This document shows, piece after piece, positions 49,474 through 57,598 of a DNA stretch of 64,000 nucleotides. The DNA is taken from assembly GCF_000160835.1 (NCBI RefSeq), contig NZ_GG700733.1:341412-405411 (forward strand), given 5' to 3'. The notes under the pieces were generated by a model. That model was not told where the DNA came from. It did no database searches and saw only the letters and a list, made by a program, of their open reading frames with translations. Made by a program: the position numbers and the translations under genes. This DNA comes from Limosilactobacillus antri DSM 16041 (GTDB lineage Bacteria; Bacillota; Bacilli; Lactobacillales; Lactobacillaceae). Within the stretch, counting starts at the first letter, position 1. Each line of letters opens with the position of its first letter.

Positions 49474-52135
49474 TGTGTGCTTCCTTTCTTAATCGCAGCC
49501 ACTTGTCGAATTCTGCCACTAGCATAATCAGGCAGGAAAAGACCACCACGGCCAGCCATTCGGTCAGGCTAATCCCCGTTACGTGGAAGGCGGACTGCAT
49601 GAACGGCACGTAGGTCAAGATTAGCTGGAAGGCCAGCATGATCCCAATCACCAGCCAGGCCTTGCCGGTAATCGTTTTAATCTGGCTGAGCCCATACCGG
49701 TCGCTTCGGATACTGAAGAAATAGAACAGCTTGCTGATAACGATGACGTTAATCATCATGGTAGTCGCGTTGACGACGCTGCTGCCGTGGCCAGTGAACC
49801 AGTCGTAGGAGACCAGGGCAAAGATCGCCATCAGGGCGGAAACGTAGCCCATTTGAATCAGGTCGTGGCGACCCATTAGCCGGGCAGAAACTGGCCGTGG
49901 TGGCCGGTTCATCAAGCCCGGCGCGGCCTTTTCAAAGACAAAGGCGAACTGGATTGTGATGGCGGCCACCAGGTTGATCCAGAGCAGCTGGACCGGCTGC
50001 AGCGGGACCTGTTGGGCGGTCAAAATCGAAAAGGCGACGACCAGGCCTTCGGCAAAGGAGGTCGGCAAAAGGAAGAGGATACTCTTCTTGATGTTATCGT
50101 AAATCCGCCGGCCCTCTTCAATGACCGCGGCCATCGTGGCGAAGTTGTCGTCACCGAGAATCATATCGGCGGCGTCCTTGGCGACATCGGTTCCCTTGAT
50201 TCCCATTGCGACCCCAATGTCAGCCTGTTTTAACGCCGGGGCGTCATTAACCCCGTCACCAACCATGGCGGTGACCAGCTGGTCCTTTTGCAGGGCGTTG
50301 ACGATTTCGAGCTTGTTTTGCGGGGTGGTCCGGGCAAAGACCTGGTTGTCTTTTGCGGCGGTTGCCTGTTCATCAGGAGAAAGCCGGTCCCATTCGGCGC
50401 CGGTGATTGCGTGAATTTCGCCGGGGGCCAGCCCTAGCTGGTGCCCAATCGCCCGGGCAGTTTGCGGGTCGTCACCCGTAATCATCTTTACGGCCACGCC
50501 AGCCCGGTTCATCTGCTTCAGGGCGGCAATCACTTCTTCACGGGGGGCGTCTTGCAGGGCAGCCAGTCCCAGCAGGTGGATGCCCCGGTAGAGGTGGTCG
50601 TGTTCGACCTCTAGCAGGTTTTCACCGGTGACGGTCTGGTAGCCAAGGGCGATCACCCGCTTGCCCTGCTGGGACCACTCATTGACCCGGCGCTGCCACT
50701 TGGCGGCGTCGAAGTGCGGGTCCGCTTGAGCGGCCATCCCAAAAAGCTTATCCGGAGATCCCTTGACAAAGATGACCTGGCGGCCGTTCGCCTGGTCTTT
50801 CGTCAGTTCGGCAATGTAGCGGTAGTCCGAGTCGAAGGGCAGGAGGTCCAGCGGTTCAAACGGGGACTGGTAGTCAACGCCCAACACTTTCCGGTAGAGG
50901 GTTAAAAAGGCTCCGTCCGTCGGCTCCCCGTTGATGGTCCACTTACCATTTTCTTCGGCCAAGACAGTGTCGTTAGCCTGGAAACCTGCTTCCAAGAGGA
51001 GCTTGAGCTGGTCGGTCAATTCTGTGGGTTGCCCATTTGCCAGTAGCTGACCCTCGGGTGCGTAACCGGTCCCGGTAACCGTGTAGTGGCGGTCGCCGGA
51101 CCAAAGTTCGATTGCGGTCATTTCATTTTTCGTCAGCGTCCCGGTCTTGTCGGTCGCAATCACGTCGACCGACCCCAGGGTTTCTACCGCCGGCATCGAC
51201 TTGATAATCGTCTGGTAGCGTTTGGCCATCTTAGAAACCCCAAAGGCCAGAATGACCGAGGTGGTGGCGGGGAGCCCTTCAGGGATTGAGCCCACCAGCA
51301 TGGCAACGACGGCCAGGGCGAGGGCCGGCAGGGAGTAAATTTGGAGGAAGAAGCCGACCACAAAGATGATCGCCGAACCGATGATGGTAATGTAGGACAC
51401 TACCGTTCCTACATGGTCGATTTCCTTGGTCAGCCGGGTCTTCTTCGGCTTGATCTGGGCGACCTCTTGGGAAATCTTCCCGATTTCGGTCTGCTCACCG
51501 GTAGCAACGACAATGCCGATCCCGCTTCCGCTGGTGACCGCGGTCGACGAGTAGGCCATGTTGACCCGGTCCGCCAGGGGAACGTCCGGGTCGGTTAACG
51601 CTTCGTCGGTCTTAATGACCGAGTTGGTTTCCCCGGTCAGGGCCGATTCTTCAATCCGGAGGTTGTCAGCCGAAACGATTCGCAGGTCGGCTGGTACATT
51701 GTCCCCAGCTTCAAGGAAGACGACGTCACCGACTACTAAGTTGGCGGCGTCAACATCCTGGCGCTGGCCGTCCCGGTAGACGGTCGCGTGTTGGGCCATC
51801 ATTTCCTGAATCTTGGCGAGGGCGTTGGCAGCGCTGGTTTCTTGGAAGTAGCCGATCAGCGAGTTTAAGATGACTACCGCCAGGATGACGATGGCATCAG
51901 TATAGTGGCCGATTAAAATCGTCAGCAGGGTGGCAACGAGCAGGATGTAAATCACGATGTTATTAAACTGGCGCAGGAAAATCTTCCATTTTGGCGTTGG
52001 CTTAACTTCCAAAATGTTCTTACCGTCCTTGGCAAGCCGCTGCTGAGCCTCGTGAGCGCTCAGACCGGTAGTCAATTCTGTTAGACCGTTGGCTTGCATA
52101 ATTTCGTCAGTAGTTAGTTGGTATGCTTGTTTCAT
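49460..52135 (-). CDS. P-type cation ATPase (P2A, Ca2+-type)
   Basis: 891 residues. An N-terminal cation-ATPase domain (about 1-75) is followed by actuator loop ALTGETNSV, ion-site helix with VGSIPEGLPATTSVILAFG, phosphorylation site DKTGTLTKNE, and hinge MVGDGVNDAPALKQADIGVAMG, with ten membrane helices in all. The PEGLP motif and length place it with P2 ATPases that pump Ca2+ or possibly Na+ or Mn2+. A phosphatase gene overlaps its end. The upstream region has an unremarkable ~170-base leader. Confidence 0.93.
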   Translation of the reverse strand: MKQAYQLTTDEIMQANGLTELTTGLSAHEAQQRLAKDGKNILEVKPTPKWKIFLRQFNNIVIYILLVATLLTILIGHYTDAIVILAVVILNSLIGYFQETSAANALAKIQEMMAQHATVYRDGQRQDVDAANLVVGDVVFLEAGDNVPADLRIVSADNLRIEESALTGETNSVIKTDEALTDPDVPLADRVNMAYSSTAVTSGSGIGIVVATGEQTEIGKISQEVAQIKPKKTRLTKEIDHVGTVVSYITIIGSAIIFVVGFFLQIYSLPALALAVVAMLVGSIPEGLPATTSVILAFGVSKMAKRYQTIIKSMPAVETLGSVDVIATDKTGTLTKNEMTAIELWSGDRHYTVTGTGYAPEGQLLANGQPTELTDQLKLLLEAGFQANDTVLAEENGKWTINGEPTDGAFLTLYRKVLGVDYQSPFEPLDLLPFDSDYRYIAELTKDQANGRQVIFVKGSPDKLFGMAAQADPHFDAAKWQRRVNEWSQQGKRVIALGYQTVTGENLLEVEHDHLYRGIHLLGLAALQDAPREEVIAALKQMNRAGVAVKMITGDDPQTARAIGHQLGLAPGEIHAITGAEWDRLSPDEQATAAKDNQVFARTTPQNKLEIVNALQKDQLVTAMVGDGVNDAPALKQADIGVAMGIKGTDVAKDAADMILGDDNFATMAAVIEEGRRIYDNIKKSILFLLPTSFAEGLVVAFSILTAQQVPLQPVQLLWINLVAAITIQFAFVFEKAAPGLMNRPPRPVSARLMGRHDLIQMGYVSALMAIFALVSYDWFTGHGSSVVNATTMMINVIVISKLFYFFSIRSDRYGLSQIKTITGKAWLVIGIMLAFQLILTYVPFMQSAFHVTGISLTEWLAVVVFSCLIMLVAEFDKWLRLRKEAHNDQD

Positions 52136-52445
52136 TTTGCTCCTTCGTCAAGTAGTAAAGCGACATTACAACGGGCCAATCTGGCGGGGTTAGTGCGGCT
52201 TTATTGTGATGCGTTGTTCTCCTCCTATCTGAATACTTGCTAACCTTAGCCTACCATATTTCAGTCAGCGACTAGCTGCTGTTAAAAAAAATTTAACTTA
52301 TTTTTGCTCGACGACACAAAAAAGCACCAGAAATCGTTTCAATCCGGCTTCTGGTACTTAGCGATTGTAAAAACGGGGTGGCTTGAGAGGAGAACGCGGT
52401 CAGATACTAGTAAGCACCTTGCCTGTTTTTCGCAAGCAACGCCAC
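52136..52445 (-). other. Intergenic region before P-type ATPase
   Basis: About 310 bases. It holds the lrgB terminator (52316-52359), an A/T-rich stretch and then the ATPase upstream sequence. I looked for a manganese (yybP-ykoY) riboswitch, because these often precede such ATPases, and did not find its conserved blocks. No further feature is recognised. Confidence 0.5.
52316..52359 (-). terminator. Intrinsic terminator downstream of lrgAB
   Basis: AAGTACCAGAA and TTCTGGTGCTT pair, followed by TTTTTTGTG on the minus strand. Confidence 0.85.
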
Positions 52446-53186
52446 TTACATGAAAAGGTGGGCGTATAAGGGGACCAAGATGTCCATTGCAAGAGAAATG
52501 ATGAGGACGGACACCCCGGCCATTGCTCCTTGGACCTTACCAATTTGGAGGGCCTTGACGGAACCAACCGTGTGACCAGCTGAACCAAGTCCTAACCCAG
52601 TAGCGACCGGGGAAATTTTTCTAAGTCCCAGGTACTTGATTAAAATCCCCGAGAGGGCGTAGATGACCACGGCATTTAAGATACATGCCATTGCAGTGAT
52701 TGCGGGAACCCCGTGAACTCCAGCGGCAATTGGCATTGCGACAGCAGTCGTTGCTGCTTGGGGGAGCATTGAAGCGGTCGACGCGGTGGAAAGGCCAAAT
52801 GCCTTACATACGAGTTGGATCAATGCCAGGGAGATAAAGCCGCCGACAAAACAGATTACGATAATGTCAAACCAGTATTTCTTGAATACTTTGCTGACCC
52901 GGTAGATTGGGATCGCGAAAGCCACAGTTGCGGGATTGAGGAACCAGAAAATTAAGTTGCCGCCTGGTAGGTAATACTTAGTGTATACGGCAGCGGTGTC
53001 CATGTGGGTGAGTTTTCCCCAGATCATCAGGGTGAAAATCCCCAGGAGCATCCCGACGAGCAAGGGGTTGAAGAGGAAGAAGCCGTTGCTCTTTTTAGAG
53101 AGCCACATCCCAATCATGTAGGCGACGAGTGAGATTAAAATCCCAGTAAAGGGCAGTGTTAAATTAGACAAGATTGTGCTTGTCAT
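52446..53186 (-). CDS. lrgB: LrgB-family antiholin-like membrane protein
   Basis: 246 residues from ATG 53186, with GGAGG nine bases upstream; TTG 53192 is too close to that site. It has about seven membrane helices. SLALIQLVCKAFGLS, MLPQAATTAVAMPIA and GLGSAGHTVGSVKAL are conserved LrgB/YohK blocks. With LrgA it affects murein hydrolase release and overflow metabolite (pyruvate) transport in other Firmicutes. The gene overlaps lrgA, and the two-component system lytSR stands divergently, which is the usual controller. Confidence 0.93.
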   Translation of the reverse strand: MTSTILSNLTLPFTGILISLVAYMIGMWLSKKSNGFFLFNPLLVGMLLGIFTLMIWGKLTHMDTAAVYTKYYLPGGNLIFWFLNPATVAFAIPIYRVSKVFKKYWFDIIVICFVGGFISLALIQLVCKAFGLSTASTASMLPQAATTAVAMPIAAGVHGVPAITAMACILNAVVIYALSGILIKYLGLRKISPVATGLGLGSAGHTVGSVKALQIGKVQGAMAGVSVLIISLAMDILVPLYAHLFM

Positions 53187-53622
53187 GGTCAATGACCTCC
53201 TTTGGCTGCTGGTCTGGTTGCGAATTGGTGATTTTGTGGTGGATTTTCATCACCAGCGCACCGGTGTAAGCAATGACGACCAAGAGGATGATCGTTGAGA
53301 TGATAATTACGATCACATCCTGCAGACCCTCTTGTCGCATAATATTCAGGTGGGCGGCGAGCTGCACTCCTGATGGAACGAAGAGGAATGCAATCAAACC
53401 GATCATAAAGTCACCGAATCTTTCAACCTGTTCCAGTTTGACGATTTTTAGTTCGAGTAAGATGTACAGGAGTGCCATCCCAATCAGCGGGGTCGGGACA
53501 ACAAGGCTCTTTGGAAACATACTTGAGATAATTTGGGAAACGAAAAGCACTACCGCAAAAATCCCCATTTGGACAATGATATTGGCAGCTTTCTTTTCTC
53601 CTTCCCGGTGCTGATTTTTCAT
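53164..53622 (-). CDS. lrgA: LrgA/CidA-family holin-like protein
   Basis: 152 residues with four membrane helices in about 15-130. FPKSLVVPTPLIGMALLYILLELKIVKLEQVERFGDFMIGLIAFLFVPSGVQL is the CidA/LrgA core. A longer than usual charged C-terminal tail follows (HKITNSQPDQQPKEVIDHDKHN). An AAGGAGGAG site lies before the ATG. It is the first gene of the lrgAB pair, with the lytS promoter region upstream on the other strand. Confidence 0.92.
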   Translation of the reverse strand: MKNQHREGEKKAANIIVQMGIFAVVLFVSQIISSMFPKSLVVPTPLIGMALLYILLELKIVKLEQVERFGDFMIGLIAFLFVPSGVQLAAHLNIMRQEGLQDVIVIIISTIILLVVIAYTGALVMKIHHKITNSQPDQQPKEVIDHDKHNLV

Positions 53623-53886
53623 TTGGAACTCCTCCTTACATTGGCTTTCCCTGCTTATAACTTTACGGCTTTAATATAGTCTGTTTTAGCAAGCTTGTGG
53701 ATACTTTCACGATGAACCGCCGCTGTACGGTGACCAAATGCTTATCTCGCCGGATTAAATACTTGGCTGGCGGCATGAATTGCTCAGCTGCATTAGTCGA
53801 ACCAGGCTAGACAGCCCGGCCCGGAACATTTATCATAGACGCAACCAGGCCATCTTTTGGCTCGATTATTAAGAAAGGTGGAGAGC

Positions 53887-55653
53887 GTGTTGCTTGACCT
53901 ATCAGTTTTGATGGCGGAGCGGGTCGGCTTTGTCATTATTCTGGCCTTCCTGCTGGTCAACATTCCTTATTTTCGCAAGCTCTTGTTTCACCGGAGCTTT
54001 TCTTCAGCAGTCCAGCTAATTTTAATTTTTTCCTTATTTGCGATTCTCACCGACCTGACGGGGATTGAGTTAGACCCCAATAACGTCATCCAAAACCAGT
54101 CCCTGTTGACCCATGTCCCATCGACCTACTCCGTCGTCAATGCACGGATCCTGTCGGTGACGGTGGCGGGGATCATTGGCGGACCCTGGGTTGGCAGCAC
54201 GGTCGGCTTGATTGCCGGAAGTTTCCGGGTCCTCCAGGGCGGACTCGCCCAGCAGGCGTGGTTTTACGTGCCGAGTTCAGTGTTGATTGGGATTGCCTCG
54301 GGCTTGCTGTATAAAAACCGGCGGACATCCTTTGCAACCATGACCGCCTCCAAGGCTTTTTTTGTCGGGCTAAGCATGGAATTGGTCCAAATGGTCTTTA
54401 TTCTGCTTTTCAGCCCGACCGGCTGGAAACTGGTGCGGGTGATCGCCATCCCGATGACGATTATCTCTTCGATTGGGACGTCAATTTTTATTTCAATCAT
54501 CACGATGTACCTGCGCCAGGAGCAGGAAACCAAAGCGACCCAGACGCAATCGGTCCTGCAGTTAGCCAGCGAAACGCTTCCCTACTTCCGTAACGGCTTG
54601 ACGATGAGTTCGGCCCAGCAGATCGTGAAAATTATCAAGGAGCACACGAACTTTGACGCCATTAGTATCACCAACCGGGAAATAATCCTGGCCCACATTG
54701 GTGCCGCTAGTGACCACCATATTGCTGGCAAAACCTTAGCGACGCAGCTGTCGCAGTCGGTGACTACTTCCGGCAAGGTCCAGGTCGCCCGAACGGCCAA
54801 GGCCATCGGCTGTGCCCACCCTGACTGCCCCTTAGAAGCGGCGGTGGTAGTACCACTGAGTGCTCACCACGAAATCGTCGGCACTCTCAAGATGTACTAC
54901 GTTGACAGCTGGCGCCTAACTCCCGTTGAAATTCAGCTGGCGATGGGGTTGGGGGAAATTTTTGCTGGTCAGATTCGCTTAGGGGAGGCGGAAAAGCAGG
55001 CCACCCTCCTCCGCAATGCCGAGATCAAGTCCCTCCAGGCCCAGGTCAACCCCCACTTCTTTTTTAATGCCATCAACACGATCAGCGCGTTGAGCCGTTT
55101 TAACGTTGAACAGGCCCGTCAGCTGCTGCTCCAGCTGGCGACTTACTTTCGGGCCAACCTGCTGGGTGCCCGGGCCACCCAAATTACCCTTGATGCTGAG
55201 ATCAAGCAGGTCCAGGCATACCTAGAACTAGAACAGGCACGCTTTCCGCACCGCTATCAGGTTAACTTTGCGATTGCAGTCGACCGCAATGTCTTGGTGC
55301 CGCCGTTTAGTATCCAGGTGCTGGTCGAGAACGCGATTAAGCATGGCTTTGAAGGACGAAAGTCAGGCAATGTGGTCACCGTGATTGTGACCCGTGAACA
55401 AGACCGGCTGGCGATTCGGGTTCAAGATAACGGGCGTGGAATTGCTCCGGCGATTCAAGAAAAGCTGGGGCGGGAAGTAATCAATTCGAGCCGTGGCAAC
55501 GGAACGGCATTCTATAATCTCAACCAGCGCCTGGTGGGACTGTATGACCAGCACAGCCGCCTGCAAGTTCAGTCAGGGAACGCCGGAACGGTAGTGGCGA
55601 CAAGCATTCCATTCCAAACGAAGGAGCAGAATAATGAAAGTATTGATCGTTGA
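53887..55653 (+). CDS. lytS: LytS-type sensor histidine kinase
   Basis: 588 residues from GTG 53887, preceded by AAAGGTGG. The N-terminus (LLDLSVLMAERVGFVIILAFLLV) is typical of LytS and begins the 5TMR-LYT membrane domain (to about 195). A GAF-like domain (about 225-370) carries CAHPDCPLEAAVVVPL. The His_kinase domain has AQVNPHFFFNAIN with the phosphorylated His near 390, and the ATPase domain has VENAIKHGFEG and DNGRGI. It senses membrane or metabolic state and controls lrgAB through LytR; its end overlaps the regulator gene by 20 bases. Confidence 0.95.
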   Translation: MLLDLSVLMAERVGFVIILAFLLVNIPYFRKLLFHRSFSSAVQLILIFSLFAILTDLTGIELDPNNVIQNQSLLTHVPSTYSVVNARILSVTVAGIIGGPWVGSTVGLIAGSFRVLQGGLAQQAWFYVPSSVLIGIASGLLYKNRRTSFATMTASKAFFVGLSMELVQMVFILLFSPTGWKLVRVIAIPMTIISSIGTSIFISIITMYLRQEQETKATQTQSVLQLASETLPYFRNGLTMSSAQQIVKIIKEHTNFDAISITNREIILAHIGAASDHHIAGKTLATQLSQSVTTSGKVQVARTAKAIGCAHPDCPLEAAVVVPLSAHHEIVGTLKMYYVDSWRLTPVEIQLAMGLGEIFAGQIRLGEAEKQATLLRNAEIKSLQAQVNPHFFFNAINTISALSRFNVEQARQLLLQLATYFRANLLGARATQITLDAEIKQVQAYLELEQARFPHRYQVNFAIAVDRNVLVPPFSIQVLVENAIKHGFEGRKSGNVVTVIVTREQDRLAIRVQDNGRGIAPAIQEKLGREVINSSRGNGTAFYNLNQRLVGLYDQHSRLQVQSGNAGTVVATSIPFQTKEQNNESIDR

Positions 55654-56371
55654 TGATGAGCCGCTGGCTTTAAGTGAGCTGCGCTTCTTGCTGGACAAAC
55701 AGCCCAATGTGGATCAAGTGGTTGAGGCGGATGGGGTGACGGCCGCTAAGCAGCAATTAGCAAAAGAAGTGCCCGATATGATGTTTTTAGATATTCGCTT
55801 AGAAGATGGCAACGGGATGGCGTTTGCTAAGCAGCTCAAGGAACGCCCTGACTGCCCCTACATTGTTTTTGCGACTGCCTATGACCAGTATGCCCTCGAT
55901 GCCTTTGAAGCCCAAGCGGTTGATTACGTGATGAAGCCCTTTGAGCAGGGACAGATTGATGAAGCGGTCAACCGGGTCCAAAAACTGCTTGACCGGTCTG
56001 CCAGGACGCCCGGGGGCCGCCAGGTTAGTCAGCAAAATGCGAACCCGCGGCTTTCGCTGAGCAGTGATGACCGAACGCTCGTCGTGCAAAAGACCGCGAT
56101 CTACTATATCGAGGCGGTCAAGGGAAAGACTAAGGTGGTAACGGACCGGGAAATCATCAGCAGCCAGGCCCTGAAAAAACTGTATGCCCAATTAGACCCG
56201 GGTCAGTTCCTGCAGGTTCACCGGAGCTATATCGTAAACCTCAATCAGGTGCGGGAAGTTCAGCCGTCTTTTAATCAAACCTATGTCTTGACGCTGGAAA
56301 ACGGGGCCAAGGTCCCAGTCAGCCGCTCCTATGTAGCTGCAGTTAAGCTGGCACTGGGAATCAACCAGTAG
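55634..56371 (+). CDS. lytR: LytTR response regulator
   Basis: 245 residues. The receiver domain (about 1-120) has VDDEPLA, the phosphorylated Asp at 53 (FLDIRLEDGNG), and KPFEQGQ. The LytTR DNA-binding domain (about 140-242) contains YYIEAVKGKTKVVTD, FLQVHRSYIVNLNQVREV and VPVSRSYV. It overlaps lytS, so the two are translationally coupled. It likely activates the divergent lrgAB promoter in 53623-53886; I could not identify its operator with confidence. Confidence 0.95.
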   Translation: MKVLIVDDEPLALSELRFLLDKQPNVDQVVEADGVTAAKQQLAKEVPDMMFLDIRLEDGNGMAFAKQLKERPDCPYIVFATAYDQYALDAFEAQAVDYVMKPFEQGQIDEAVNRVQKLLDRSARTPGGRQVSQQNANPRLSLSSDDRTLVVQKTAIYYIEAVKGKTKVVTDREIISSQALKKLYAQLDPGQFLQVHRSYIVNLNQVREVQPSFNQTYVLTLENGAKVPVSRSYVAAVKLALGINQ

Positions 56372-56408
56372 CAGCGAGGGCTTCCGCCTGGGCACGGATA
56401 AACTCAAA

Positions 56409-56450
56409 TCACCCTCCAGAAGTTGGTGTTGCCAGCTGCTGGAGGGTGAC
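56409..56450 (+). terminator. Intrinsic terminator after lytSR
   Basis: TCACCCTCCAG and CTGGAGGGTGA pair perfectly with an extra inner CAGCTG, followed by CTTGTTTGC. Confidence 0.8.
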
Positions 56451-56509
56451 TTGTTTGCGAGCTTATCGCCAGATATTGAAATGTTAAAAATTAGTCTAAT
56501 GTGGAAACT

Positions 56510-56557
56510 GGTTATTTTCCCCGTTATGCTTATAGTTAAGAACTAGCAAGCGGCTGG
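56510..56557 (+). repeat. Fragment of the intergenic repeat, copy 3
   Basis: GGTTATTTTCC, then CGTTATGCTT and TAGTTAAGAACTAGCAAG, align with the last third of copy 2 (27308-27350) with few changes. The 5' two thirds of the element are absent. It sits between convergent genes downstream of lytSR, in the same orientation as copies 1 and 2. Confidence 0.7.
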
Positions 56558-56588
56558 TAAAATTTCTCCCGGCTGCGCACCGCTGGGC

Positions 56589-57512
56589 TTAGTTTTTCGC
56601 TGACTGGTTAAATGACTTTTCCTCTACTGACCGGATAAAGTCAGCGAGGTGCTTGTAGTACACGTCAGGGTTGTCAACCATATGGTGGTGGCCCCCGTTA
56701 GGCGTCGTCACCAGCTTGGAGTTCGGAATCAAACCGTCCATCGTCTTAGCAGTTTCCAGCGGCATGGTTTCATGTTCGCCAAAGGTTAGCAGGGTTGGGA
56801 CCTTGATGTTCTTTAGCTGGTCGCGGAAGTGCCAATTCTTGAGCTTCCCGGTGATGACGAATTCGTTATCGCCCTGGAAGACATTGTACACCGCGTCACC
56901 GCCGAGGTCTTTCAGGTGGTAAAGCTTAGAAGGCTGCTTGCGGTCCACGTACTGTTCGTTCATGACTTGCACGTATTTCTGGTACTGCGGGTTGCTGTAA
57001 TCGTTGCGTTCTTCGCAGTCCTTCATGAAGGCCACCGCTTCGGCCGGCAGGGTCTTTTCCCGGAGGGCGTTGACGTGGTCGACGTATTCGTCAATTTCAT
57101 CCACCATGGAAGAAATGATGGCGCCCTTGAGGTGCTGGCCATACTTAACCGCGTATTCCTGGACGAGCAGGCCGCCCCAGCTTTGCCCAATCAGGTAGAT
57201 GTTATCCAGGCCGAGCTTTTCCCGTACTTCGTCAACTTCATCGAGGAAGTATTCGTAGGTGAGGTACTTTTTGGCGATGGCCGGGTCAGAGTAGTCTGGT
57301 TGGTCAGAGTACAGGGAACCCAGCTGGTCGTACATCGTTACCTGAACGTTTAGTCCCTGCTTAGCGAGCTGGTCGGCCGCATCTTCCCAGTATTCATGGT
57401 TGCCACCGGGGCCGCCGTGGAGGGCGAGCAGGTGGATGTCACCGCTCCCCTGGGTGTTGGTCCAGAGGTGGTAGCCATTATCAAGCGTAATGATTTTTGT
57501 TCCTGTCTTCAT
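56589..57512 (-). CDS. pepI: Proline iminopeptidase
   Basis: 307 residues from ATG 57512, with AAAGGAGA upstream; the frame is open from 57533. Alpha/beta hydrolase with the S33 marks: LHGGPGGNHEYW at about 39-50, nucleophile elbow GQSWGG (Ser about 113), acidic FGEHE and GGHHH C-terminal His. It removes N-terminal proline from peptides in the cytoplasm. Next to pepX in the same orientation (pepX ends 87 bases before), though each has its own ribosome site; the pair would process Pro-rich casein- or gluten-like peptides. Confidence 0.93.
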   Translation of the reverse strand: MKTGTKIITLDNGYHLWTNTQGSGDIHLLALHGGPGGNHEYWEDAADQLAKQGLNVQVTMYDQLGSLYSDQPDYSDPAIAKKYLTYEYFLDEVDEVREKLGLDNIYLIGQSWGGLLVQEYAVKYGQHLKGAIISSMVDEIDEYVDHVNALREKTLPAEAVAFMKDCEERNDYSNPQYQKYVQVMNEQYVDRKQPSKLYHLKDLGGDAVYNVFQGDNEFVITGKLKNWHFRDQLKNIKVPTLLTFGEHETMPLETAKTMDGLIPNSKLVTTPNGGHHHMVDNPDVYYKHLADFIRSVEEKSFNQSAKN

Positions 57513-57598
57513 TCTAATTCTCTCCTTTGCCAATTCATGGTAAACGTAATATCAAGTTTAACGCATTTTGGCGCAGGATGCGAAGAACAGCACTTGTA

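Noticed and set aside
52136..52320. Manganese (yybP-ykoY) riboswitch before the P-type ATPase
   Set aside because: The conserved blocks of the class were not found on either strand.
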